From Rhizophlyctis rosea (lineage: Eukaryota; Chytridiomycota; Chytridiomycetes; Rhizophlyctidales; Rhizophlyctidaceae), in contig JADGJC010000133.1 of assembly GCA_027596075.1 (NCBI GenBank), forward strand, positions 42,057 to 106,056: 64,000 nt of DNA, given 5' to 3'. The notes beneath the pieces are model-generated. The model was given only the letters and a program-made list of their open reading frames with translations. It was not told the DNA's origin and ran no database searches. The position numbers and the translations under genes were made by a program. Shown here piece by piece: positions 50,846 through 59,815 of this stretch (position 1 is its first letter; every line of letters begins with the position of its first letter).

Positions 50846-51507
50846 TGATGAACAAATTTACAGTATGTGTTATTTCTGAGGGAAACTTAGAACTTTCCTT
50901 TTTCTGCAATTTGATCTGTATCAGCAAGCCGAAAGGAAGGGGGACCCCCGGTGAATGAAATGATGAACTCTCAGGCACAAACGCATGAGTACAATGTAGC
51001 AACCGTCTGGCAGGGCGTAGCAGAGTGGATGGTATGGCGGGGCTGAAAGCCGAGCTGTTCTTTGAGTGGCGGGAATGTTATTACGCCAATCCGCTTTTAT
51101 TGGTGGTAATGGCTAAGCCCACGTTTCATATTGATCGCATCCACAGTTCCCCATGGACGATGAGACAGCAGATGGCTTCTTTAGCCCAGCTGCGAGACCG
51201 TTTGACTCCTTCGCACCTCCCAAAACCAATCCGACCCACCGCTATTCAAGCGGTTTGTTACAGTATGTGTCCGCATGCAGGACGCACCCCCAGCTGAGCT
51301 AAGGGGTTTCGCGCGCTTGGATCACTCGGCTCGTGGCATGGTATGATCGTTGCAGCTAATCCTTTTGAATCCACCGATTGTATACCTTGAGCAGAGTCAC
51401 CATAAACTCTATCGGTGGCAGCACGAAGGTGCACAACAATCACCCAACAAGAGTTTGAAAGTTTATCATCACTCATGTTTTTCAAACAATACATGTTTGG
51501 CGCCATA
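50846..51507. other. Intergenic with tRNA-Phe fragment
   Basis: 662 bp without a gene. The segment ACAGTATGTGT occurs twice (near 50861 and 51260), each time next to tRNA-Phe-like sequence, suggesting a partial duplication. Confidence 0.4.
51287..51306 (-). pseudogene. tRNA-Phe 5' relic
   Basis: Minus strand CCCCTTAGCTCAGCTGGGGG keeps CTTAGCTCAGCTGGG of tRNA-Phe, then diverges. No anticodon or T arm follows. Confidence 0.45.
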
Positions 51508-52612
51508 TCAATATCCCCCCTTTTGCGACCCTTTCAACAAATCCCCAAAGTATTGCTCATCAAACAATGAGTGATCCTCCTCCGCTCTGTTCTTCCCAAG
51601 CTGCTGCCGTAGATCTATCCCTGCGTGTGCTTCATAAGGGCTCAATGCATCGGCAAAATTCTGGGCTGGATTCACCTCCCCAGCATGATTCATCGCAGTT
51701 GCCAAATATTTCTCCAGCATTGATCCCACAGCCCCAGCCGAAACGCCCCATCCGCCCTCCACATCTCCCAGAGCCGCACTATTCTTCCACAGTTCTGCGT
51801 TTCTGGCGCTCACTCCATCCGTATCACTTCCACCCACACTCCCGGTCATTCCCCACAGTTCTGCATTGCGTTCAAGGATATTTGAAGATGCCCCTGGACC
51901 AGCGTTGAATGGCTTTGCAGTTGCTTTAGCAGAGTGGGCAGCAAGCACACCCGTAACCTCCGTGTTTTCGTCTTCAGTTGCAGGATTAGATGTCCCACTG
52001 AGGTCATCCAGCGCCCCTTCAATAGCTAACTCATAGGTCTTTTGACCGAAGTTGATGACGGAAGCTTTGCATAACGACGTGAGCTCTGAGGCAGCGTGCA
52101 CAGGTGAATGGTATGGGATGACTTGGTAAATGTATGGAATAGAGGCGTAGGGTCGATTTGTTTCAGTAACCTCACGTCGTCCATAGTTGTCGCGAAGGAT
52201 GTTTAGTTCGTGCAAGGCATTGGATAAGACGGGTGACCTCTGTTGCGGTCTTTGGTCAGCACACGAATGCTGCACTCACGCAGTTTGACATACAGTGGCC
52301 AAGTGTCCTGGGTCCAATAGGACAGCGCAGTAGTTTTGCTCGGTTGCTTCATACAGCCGCTGCACCAAGCTACCTTCGTCCATGTGATGAGAAATGTTTA
52401 CTTCCACATTGTGTTGAGTTGTGAACCTTTGATGCAGTCGGTTGGTGAAATCTACGGGGCGGATTTTGTGGTTTCTAAAGCCTGGGATTGTGCAACGGTG
52501 AGATCCTCAGTGACAAGGTAGGATGAATACCATAATAAACAAAGCAGCAATCAAACCGAGACATACTTGGACCCAGTAGTACCAAGAGTCGTTTGATAGC
52601 TGTTGCGCTCAT
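51508..52612 (-). CDS. Type II dehydroquinase-like protein
   Basis: Exons 52612-52567, 52481-52294 and 52239-51508 give 321 aa. The first ~150 residues follow the order of type II 3-dehydroquinate dehydratase (flavodoxin-like fold): strand 1 with Gly-Pro (IKRLLVLLGPSFRNH), a helix with FTNRLHQRF, then VEVNISHHMDEGSLVQRLYE (cf. xFxQSNxEGxLxxxI), AVLLDPGHLATRSPVLSNAL (cf. xxINPxAYTHTSVALRDAL) and, after an insert, YQVIPYHSPVHAASELTSLC. Key enzyme residues are changed: the QSNHEG motif is ISHHMDEG and NPGA is DPGH. Quinate or shikimate activity is therefore uncertain. The C-terminal half has a repeated RNAELWxxxxxxG motif and ends charged. The first exon pair and the family call are inference from frame and pattern; the long last exon is solid. 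Confidence 0.55.
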
Positions 52613-53061
52613 TCTGGCAACTCTTGTGAGTGTACAAAGAAAAGCAAACTTTACTGATTTGTTAACTTTCGCGTTGAAGTGGTTGAACAATGAATGGGGG
52701 AAAAATTGTGTGGGAAAGTGACGGGTAGCCAATGTTACCGGTATAACTGGCAAATTGAAGCTATTGTAGCTATTTGATGTTGCCCATCAGTCCATCAGGG
52801 CCTGGAAAGCTGAAACGCTTTCTTTGTTGTTCCTCACACTCCTCACATTCCTCAGAAACAGCGCAGAAACAGTGCGCCAATTGTGGACACCTTGACATAC
52901 CCTGTCTTTGGTCTTTTGACGCCCAGCATCTTCGTTTGCTGCTCCTGAGAAACGGCGTGCCAAATCTGATCACTCCAATATAGTCTATAGTTTGACTCCA
53001 AATCATCCATCGTTCCAGCCCATTTTTCACCTCAAAGCGTCCCACCGCAAGTCTCTTCGCA
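52613..53061. other. Intergenic
   Basis: 449 bp between divergent genes. Nothing recognised. Confidence 0.4.
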
Positions 53062-54085
53062 ATGCTCTACGAACTTCTCCTATACATTGTTACCCACCCT
53101 ACTTCCTTCGCCCACACCACCAACTCACACGTCCCTTGAGCCGCATCGCCGGCGGGGACGCCCGCGTCCACTTCTGCTTCCTGCCGAAATCCTCCTTCTC
53201 ATTTTACAACAGTGTCCCGCCAAGGTCCACTTCACCGTCGGAGTCATGATAGGCGCAGTATACAAACTGGACGCCATCCGTAACGATGCCATACCACGGC
53301 TCCCATCTGCCTCCATCAATAGCGCCTCTGCAAAAGGCCAACTATCGCTTCTAGACTGGTGGCGAGCCCGTCACAACATTCATCCTCATGTCCCTTACAC
53401 GACCGCTTCCATGGACCAAGCCAGCCGCCGCAACCGCCTTTCTGTGTTGAATTGGTGGAAATCCAGCGGCATGGTGATGAGATATAGCGCCGACGCTGTT
53501 CATACTGCTTGTGGTGAAGGGCATGTTGCGATTTTGAACTGGTGGAAAGAAAGCGGCTTAGTCCTCAAATACACACGAAACAGTTGGGATAATGCCTCGC
53601 GTCGCGGACACGTTCATGTGCTTGAATGGTTCAAGACTTCTGGACTTGAACTGAAATACTCTGAACGGGCAATGGATTGGGCTAGCTCGAATGGTCATCT
53701 CGATGTTCTCAAATGGTGGAAATAGAGTAATCTAGCGTTCAAGTACTCGGAACAAGCGGTTGACGAGGCAGCGGCAGCGGGACATTTGGGGGTCTTGTCT
53801 TGGTGGTTTGCGAGCGGGTTACAATTGAAGATGACACATCGGGCGATGGATTTGGCAGCAGCGTACGGTGACCTTCTGGTGTTGAACCTTTTGAACTTGC
53901 AAGGTGCACCGTATTCAGAGTATGCCCTCGATCTGGCAAGCCAGAGGGGCCGGATTGACGTTCTCCAATGGTTCATCGACCACCATTCCAACTTGCTCTT
54001 CTCCGATCGGGTTATCGCCTTGGCCTACCAAGCGAATCAATTTGAGGTGGTCTACTGGTGGCATGCAGTCGGGAACCGTCAGTAG
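53062..54085 (+). pseudogene. Ankyrin-like 29-residue-repeat family, broken copy
   Basis: A copy of the family described at 59816-60838, with two disabling changes. From ATG 53062 the frame (MLYELLLYIVTHPTSF) ends at TGA 53138. The body of the protein lies one frame over (PAEILLLILQQ, the F-box-like motif, then AVYKLDAIRNDAIPRLPSAS), so a 1-nt-type frameshift sits between about 53090 and 53140. Later a TAG at 53723-53725 falls in the middle of a repeat (LKWWK-stop-SNLAFKYSE, where relatives have WWKxSGLxLKYSE). After it the same frame runs on to the family ending EVVYWWHAVGNRQ. About seven repeats remain recognisable. The rest is well kept, so the decay is recent. Confidence 0.8.
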
Positions 54086-55626
54086 TTGTAGCAACAGAAA
54101 GCAGATCCCATAGATTTAGCAACGAAGCATAACATCTTGCAACCATGTATATTCCCATGGATACAACATAACATCGGCGCCATCGATATCTCTGAGAGTG
54201 GGACATTCAGCGTGTGAACCTAACATGCGAACTCCACTCAGGGTCAAACTTTATTACATATTCGTAGGTGTTCAACGTGCCGGAGGTTGAACAACAGTCG
54301 TGAACCATGCGGCAGGATAGGGAGTTCAGAATACACATCATGAATCATCTCCATCCACGCCTGCTCTTCTGTCCCACCACACAGCCGGTTTCAGAAACGA
54401 CGCGATTGACTGACTCTGCTCCTCAGGATGCGTGATCTCTATTCCACACGGGAAGTTTGTTGCTCATGTCAGAGTCATTCGGCAAGTCTCAAATTTCAGG
54501 AATTAGTGGTGACATAGTCCATTCTGGTTGATAGTTCACTGAGCGGGGTTAATCCTGAATGGCAGCGCCCACATCCAGCGCATACTAGGCCGGGACATGC
54601 TTTACGTTTTGAGTTATAAGTGCACCACCGCAAGGATTGGAGGATTGGCCATTGCTGTACTGTTCGATTGGAAGGGATTTTCGAAATCACTTTTGATGAG
54701 ATGTACTGGAGCTGGGAGCCCTTTACGTATTTGGAGGGCGATCGACATTCGTTGCGCATAAACATCACATTTGGAGATGTCGATATTTTGTTTGGTTAAA
54801 GTGGGGGGATGAATGTGAGAGCATTTTATCAGCGAAGCGATCAATCACTACCGATGTTTCTCAAGATGGACTTGATGATGCTTAAATGCGTGACTTCAAG
54901 TTCACAAGAAGCTGTCCAACCTTCAGTTTTGACGTAACTGTTGCTCGCCGTATGGTTGATCGTATCTACGAACGTAAACCGTATGTATGCTCGCACTGCT
55001 CCTGATATGACTGAATAACAGTGTGGTCGGTTCCGCATATCACTTAGAACGACCGAATGTGGACCTTTGCAGCACAATGAACATAATACGCCGGTTTGGA
55101 TTCCTTGCGGGGTTCTCGAGTGTTGGTGCAAGAAAGGGGGATAGATGTTTGTATGCGCTTCATGGTGGGTAGGGACAAACGGATGCTGCCTCGTGCGGAA
55201 CGACACATATGATACCGCTGATACCGCACTTAGGAGAGCTGCAGCTGCTTTTCAAAGATAAAGAGATAACGAAGCCCGGACTGCCCAAGAACGGTCCAAT
55301 TTCATCGTGACAAAAAGGGGATGCTGCAACACCGTGATATAAAAATCCATCTTGGCCGCGAAGACCGCGACGGCTTGTGAAGGTTGTGATCAGTTTGACC
55401 CGACTTTGTGAAACCCTCAGCGTCCAGAGCCCACCCAGGCAAGTTTGGAGTTGCCTCGAGTTCCCCAGGATTTCTTACCGAACTCCACCAGCACTTCTGA
55501 CGGCACATAAGCCCACCCATTCCTTTTGACACGCATCTCACACCCAGTACACTCCCCGACATTTCAAGCTCGCTCCTTCCCCGAACTCTACAAGACCCCA
55601 AAACACTGAGCCCTCTCCGCTAAATT
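54086..55626. other. 1.5-kb intergenic stretch
   Basis: Only short ORFs on the minus strand (for example 54841-55206) without homology. No tRNA arms and no repeat copies are seen. Confidence 0.4.
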
Positions 55627-57144
55627 ATGCTCTCCTTACCCATAGAACTCGTGATTGCCATACTGCTCCACATAGACCCGATCCTTGCCTTCCGCATAGC
55701 CGTCCTCCTCGCCGTCGGATACAAAGACCCCTCTCTCCGTAACACCCTAATCCCGAAGATACCTTCCGCCTCCCTATCCAGTGCCTCCAAAAAGGGACAA
55801 ATCCAATTGCTAGAGTGGTGGAAAGCCCACTATGAAAAGCCAGCTGGGTCCGAAAAGCAGGGTTTAAAGACATTGTTGCAGAAATCTGTCAAACCCATCA
55901 AAGAGGCCAGCCTGGCTGGTCAAATCGACGCTTTGGAGTGGTGGGGTCAGCGCGCGATTGAGATCTTGTGTGAGGAATGGGGCGCGGCATACAAGCAAGA
56001 TGTCAAGTGCGGACTCGAAAAGGGTGGGGCTGCCGTGTTGCAGTATTGGAGGTGGTTTAATATCGATGATAGCGGGGTTGACAGCTTCAAACGATGGATC
56101 TTCGATTGTCCCCTTACGGTGTTGCAGTGGTGGAGGCGACAGGGGTTGGATCCTCAAAAGATAGTTTACGCTAACAGCCATTGGTCAACGGCATTGGAGG
56201 TAGCCTGTACTCGGGGGGATGTAGAGTATTTGGCGTGGTGGAAAGACCAGGGCGTGGAGATGAAGTGCTCTTCTGATTTGGTTGGCAGGGCATGTCGGGA
56301 GGGGCACATCGGAGTTTTGGAATTTTGGGTGGGAGTGATGGGAGAACATCAGTTTCGTAGCCGCTTTTTTGAGTACGGTTTCGGTGGCGAGCTTGCGGAC
56401 GCGTTGTGTGCGGCGAGTGAAGGCGGTCACGTTGCAGTTTTGGAGTGGTTCAAGGAGAAAGATCCAGGGTTTGGGAATCCAATTGTCGTGAAGGACGGGA
56501 AGACTGTGGTGGAGTGGTGGGACGACGAAGAGGAAAAGGAGGAAGGGCTTGATTTGTTTTACAATCATCCTTTGGATGCAGCAAGTCGTGGCGGGCATGT
56601 GGAAGTTCTCGAGTGGTGGAAAACAAACTCGGGCTTGAAATTTAAACCATCTGTGCGGTCGATGGTGGATGCCAGCTTGGAGGGTCATGTCCATGTTCTG
56701 GAGTGGTGGTTGCGCAGTGGGCTCTCCTTAGAGTACAACGAGGATGCGATATATTGGGCAAGTTTGAACGGACATGTTGGGGTGCTTGAGTGGTGGTTGC
56801 GCAGTGGGCTCTCCTTGGAGTATAACGAAAATGCGATGTGGGGTGCGAGTCAGAAAGGACATGTTGGGGTGCTGGAGTGGTGGTTGCGCAGTGGGCTCAC
56901 TCTAAACTACGATGAGGATGCCATGAATTCTGCAAGTTTGAAGGGACATGTCGGCGTACTGGAGTGGTGGGTAAAAAGCGGATTGGAGCTGAAGTGGAGT
57001 GAGGCCGCCTGGTATGGAGATGAATCGGAGATTCAGGCGCCGCCGGAGGTGATGGAGTGGTGGGATGCGAGTGGGTTGAGAGTGACGACGGATCGGCGCG
57101 CTTCAGCGGATTCAGGCACGGATAGTATTGCAGATGGGAACTAG
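55627..57144 (+). CDS. Ankyrin-like 29-residue-repeat protein with F-box-like start (505 aa)
   Basis: The largest intact family member, one exon. It begins directly with the F-box-like motif (LPIELVIAILLHIDPILAFR), without the hydrophobic leader of its paralogues, then RNTLIPKIPSASLSSASKKG, then repeats of consensus A-xx-AS-xx-GHVxVLEWWxxSGLxLxY. The first half is degenerate (QLLEWWKAHYEK, LQYWRWFNIDDSG, VLQWWRRQGLDPQ, YLAWWKDQGVEM); the last four units are nearly identical in protein and DNA. It lacks the family ending VYWWxAVGNxQ and finishes with a polar tail (SADSGTDSIADGN). F-box plus repeats suggests a substrate adaptor of an SCF ubiquitin ligase, but this is inference. Confidence 0.8.
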   Translation: MLSLPIELVIAILLHIDPILAFRIAVLLAVGYKDPSLRNTLIPKIPSASLSSASKKGQIQLLEWWKAHYEKPAGSEKQGLKTLLQKSVKPIKEASLAGQIDALEWWGQRAIEILCEEWGAAYKQDVKCGLEKGGAAVLQYWRWFNIDDSGVDSFKRWIFDCPLTVLQWWRRQGLDPQKIVYANSHWSTALEVACTRGDVEYLAWWKDQGVEMKCSSDLVGRACREGHIGVLEFWVGVMGEHQFRSRFFEYGFGGELADALCAASEGGHVAVLEWFKEKDPGFGNPIVVKDGKTVVEWWDDEEEKEEGLDLFYNHPLDAASRGGHVEVLEWWKTNSGLKFKPSVRSMVDASLEGHVHVLEWWLRSGLSLEYNEDAIYWASLNGHVGVLEWWLRSGLSLEYNENAMWGASQKGHVGVLEWWLRSGLTLNYDEDAMNSASLKGHVGVLEWWVKSGLELKWSEAAWYGDESEIQAPPEVMEWWDASGLRVTTDRRASADSGTDSIADGN

Positions 57145-57684
57145 GAGGATTTTTCGGGCAGACTTCCCTCCGACGCACTACGTCTTGAGCAACCCCCAGA
57201 CATCCCACATATGGCTGCACAGCTGCCAGATCATGGAACATCCGAAGGCCACCCCATTCTTTATCCCATGCGGGAGTCGAACCCGCAACCTCCAGTGTGG
57301 TTTAGCTGGAGATTAGCTGCCGATGGCTGGTGCCACCTCAGCTATGAGACATTGTTACTTCTAAATTTCGGGACCAAAATGGTATGTTCTGAATTGGAGT
57401 TATCAGAGCTATCGTGTGTTTGAGTGGGCTATATCGACTCTTCGGACTTTGGACGCGTCCCGGAGTGGTTCTATTTTCCTCCCTCACAACTAGTGACAAG
57501 TGTCCAATACCCAACCCAAACTTCCTCCAATTGCTGCGTGAAAGTGCTCATATTCGCATATTGAGGCAATCGACCACGAATAACACGCAAAAGCGTCCTG
57601 AACCAAAGTCTAAACCCGGACCGATATCATACCCTTGAAGTTGCTTCCCCCTTACAACGCCCCTCCCCTCCCGCGTCCAACAAC
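57145..57684. other. Upstream region of the 57685 gene
   Basis: 540 bp holding one tRNA-like element (57262-57350, minus). Parts between it and the gene (around GAGCTAT ... GTGGGCTAT, 57405-57435) resemble the same position upstream of the 59816 gene, pointing to a duplicated segment. Confidence 0.45.
57262..57350 (-). ncRNA. tRNA-like element, copy 1
   Basis: 89 nt on the minus strand. It has an A-box-like TAGCTGAGGTGG and a perfect B box inside a T arm (GCGGG-TTCGACT-CCCGC). The ends GTCTCAT and ATGGGAT can pair over 7 bp (two G-U) with A as discriminator. The middle is not a normal cloverleaf: AGCTG...CAGCT encloses a 19-nt loop, followed by a 7-bp stem (TCTCCAG/CTGGAGG) with a 10-nt loop. 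No anticodon can be placed with T at position 33, and no T-run terminator follows. It may be an aberrant tRNA, a tRNA-derived RNA or a pseudogene. Confidence 0.55.
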
Positions 57685-58515
57685 ATGAACTACGTAGAGA
57701 TTCTCCTCGTCCTCATCTTCTTCGCCTACATCACGACCAATCCGCCTCCCGGGACTGAAGAATCAACACCAACCCCTCCAGCAGCGCCGGCCCGTCAAAG
57801 GCGTGGTTCTCCCCGTCCGACACGTCTCCCATGCGAAATCATCCTCATAATCCTAAAACAAGGCTCACCAAAGATCCAACTCGCCGTCGGCATCGTCCTC
57901 AACGCAGTCTACAAACTCAGCGCAGTGCGGAACGACGCTATTTTGCGTCTTCCTTCCGCATCTATCGACTCCGCATCCAAAAAGGGTCAGCTTCCGCTCC
58001 TCCAGTGGTGGAAAGTGCGCTCCACTTTCACGTCCGTTCCGTACACAGTCGCTGCGATTGATCTTGCTAGCCGGTCGGGGCACGTCTTAGTTCTGTCCTG
58101 GTGGAAGGAAAGCGGCATGCACCTCAGGTACTTCAACAACGCCATCAACGCCGCATCCGGGGAAGGACATGTCCAAGTATTGGAATGGTGGAAACAAAGT
58201 GGCCTCACCCTAAAATACACCCGCAACGTGAGCAGCGGGTTGGAGCTCAAGTTCTCAGCACGTGCCGTGGATTGGGCCTGCGAGCGAGGACATATGCATG
58301 TTCTCCACTGGTGGTTCTTCTGTAGCGGGTTGCCCTTCACATATTCAGAGAGAGCTTTGACCGAAGCAAGCATCCGCGGAAGGATCAATGTCCTGCAATG
58401 GTTTCATGATCGTATGCCCAAAATGTCGTATGCGGACGACGTGATTACAAGAGCATACGAGGCAGAGCAATACGAAGTTGTTTACTGGTGGAACGCTGTG
58501 GGGAACTGGCAATAG
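57685..58515 (+). CDS. Ankyrin-like 29-residue-repeat protein with F-box-like start (276 aa)
   Basis: Intact single-exon family member. Hydrophobic leader (YVEILLVLIFFAYITT), Pro/Thr linker, F-box-like LPCEIILIILKQGSP, then AVYKLSAVRNDAILRLPSAS and about six repeats (VLSWWKESGMHLRYFNNAIN, VLEWWKQSGLTLKYTRN, VLHWWFFCSGLPFTYSERAL), ending EVVYWWNAVGNWQ. Compared with paralogues it lacks about 17 residues between KYTRN and SGLELKFSARAVDW, an in-frame deletion that fuses two repeats. The hydrophobic leader could be a signal anchor, which would place the protein in the secretory pathway and argue against an SCF role; which is right is open. Confidence 0.8.
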   Translation: MNYVEILLVLIFFAYITTNPPPGTEESTPTPPAAPARQRRGSPRPTRLPCEIILIILKQGSPKIQLAVGIVLNAVYKLSAVRNDAILRLPSASIDSASKKGQLPLLQWWKVRSTFTSVPYTVAAIDLASRSGHVLVLSWWKESGMHLRYFNNAINAASGEGHVQVLEWWKQSGLTLKYTRNVSSGLELKFSARAVDWACERGHMHVLHWWFFCSGLPFTYSERALTEASIRGRINVLQWFHDRMPKMSYADDVITRAYEAEQYEVVYWWNAVGNWQ

Positions 58516-59815
58516 GATCAGGAACAGATGTCAAATCAGCGAAGGGAATACATATGGCGACATGTTATGTTTACAAATAGAATTGGCATAACACCATCAG
58601 TTCTATCCCGAATTTGGATCTTGATCATGTGAGACGAAAGTTACGAAACTTGACCTATCAAATCCTGGATGCATTTTCACATATGACTTGATTGTGGAAT
58701 ATCCGATGCTGTGGTGTAGCCTCTGTGGAAGCTGTACATACTTAGCGTTCTCTATATCCGTTGTAAATGTCCACATGAAGTATCGTTGAAAAATTGTGGG
58801 TGCCCGGGATAATCCGGGACACAAGCATCCGCGCATATGAGAGAATACAGCACTCACCGGGCTCGTCCTGATGCATGTTGCCCTCTCTTTCTTCCTAACG
58901 CTTTCGCGCTTGCTACAGCTTACCGCGTGCTGCAATACCCGCATACTGAGCATGGCAGGACGATGCACCACGAGTCATCCATCTCGACATTCTTGCAGCA
59001 AGTGATATGATGTTACTCAGCCGGCAAGGGTGCATAGTGCATACCAACTTGCAATTTTTATGACATTGAATTGTTCAAATAAATTGTTTCACGCTTGCGA
59101 TAGACGAGCGAACGAGAACCTACCACATGCACCCCATTGCTGCATGAAAGATGACCCAGACATTGCCAAAGTTGGCAAAAAAAATCAACAAATCAAAAAA
59201 TGAAGTAAAATGAGTTCAGAAAATGAGGAAATCAACACGCAACCACAATGCGATATAGAAAAAATTACAAAAGATTCATCCGCTTCCACATACCACCCGG
59301 GCCCTGATGATATGCTTTCACGGACCTGCCGGCGCGCTACGCCTTGACTCCTGCCCCTCGAACTGATCAACGGTAAACAGAGGCATGAGCCCATTAATTG
59401 ACCAATGTGGGAGTCGAACCCACAACCCTCAGGACGTGATATCTGAGGGTTAGCTGCCGGAGGTTGGTGCCAACTCAGCTAATGGCCGGAATTGGAAATG
59501 TTACGCGTTCGGATAAGGGTGACGTTCAATTTGAGCTATTATAAGTTTAGATGGGCTATTATTGTTATGACTGCTGGCTTGCAGTGTCTGGTTGGCTGGA
59601 CTTCACTCCAGAGTCACCTTCTCTGATCTCATGAATTCCTCAACTTCCAACTCTCGACGTCCTTTGCTGCTTGAAGACCACCAGATCAACTTGATATCAC
59701 AACATCGTTGGCCTGTCAACTATCACGCAAACCTCCTCCTTGTCTAGTTTCCCATCGCGCAGATCAGACTGTCACATACGAAATACTAGTCGTCTCCCAG
59801 CAGACGCGCGGCAAA
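58516..59815. other. 1.3-kb intergenic stretch with tRNA-like element
   Basis: Apart from the tRNA-like element at 59399-59487 (minus) and a region resembling the one upstream of the 57685 gene (near 59530-59565), nothing is recognised. An ATG at 59708 is in frame with the next gene, but the paralogues favour ATG 59816. Confidence 0.45.
59399..59487 (-). ncRNA. tRNA-like element, copy 2
   Basis: 89 nt, same length and layout as the copy at 57262-57350. A-box-like TAGCTGAGTTGG; T arm GTGGG-TTCGACT-CCCAC; end strands GGCCATT and ATTGGTC pairing with one mismatch; the D-like stem AGCTG/CAGCT identical; a middle stem CCCTCAG/CTGAGGG with a 10-nt loop. Differences from copy 1 fall in matching pairs in the T stem and in the middle stem, so the structure has been kept while the sequence changed. 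No terminator run follows. Confidence 0.55.

Noticed and set aside
53723..53725. TAG read through as an amino acid (recoded or suppressed)
   Set aside because: Genuine genes in the window end in TAG, and this copy also has a frameshift, so it is a pseudogene.
57262..57350. tRNA-Sec or an ordinary class II tRNA
   Set aside because: The arms do not fit either model, and there is no anticodon loop with T at position 33.
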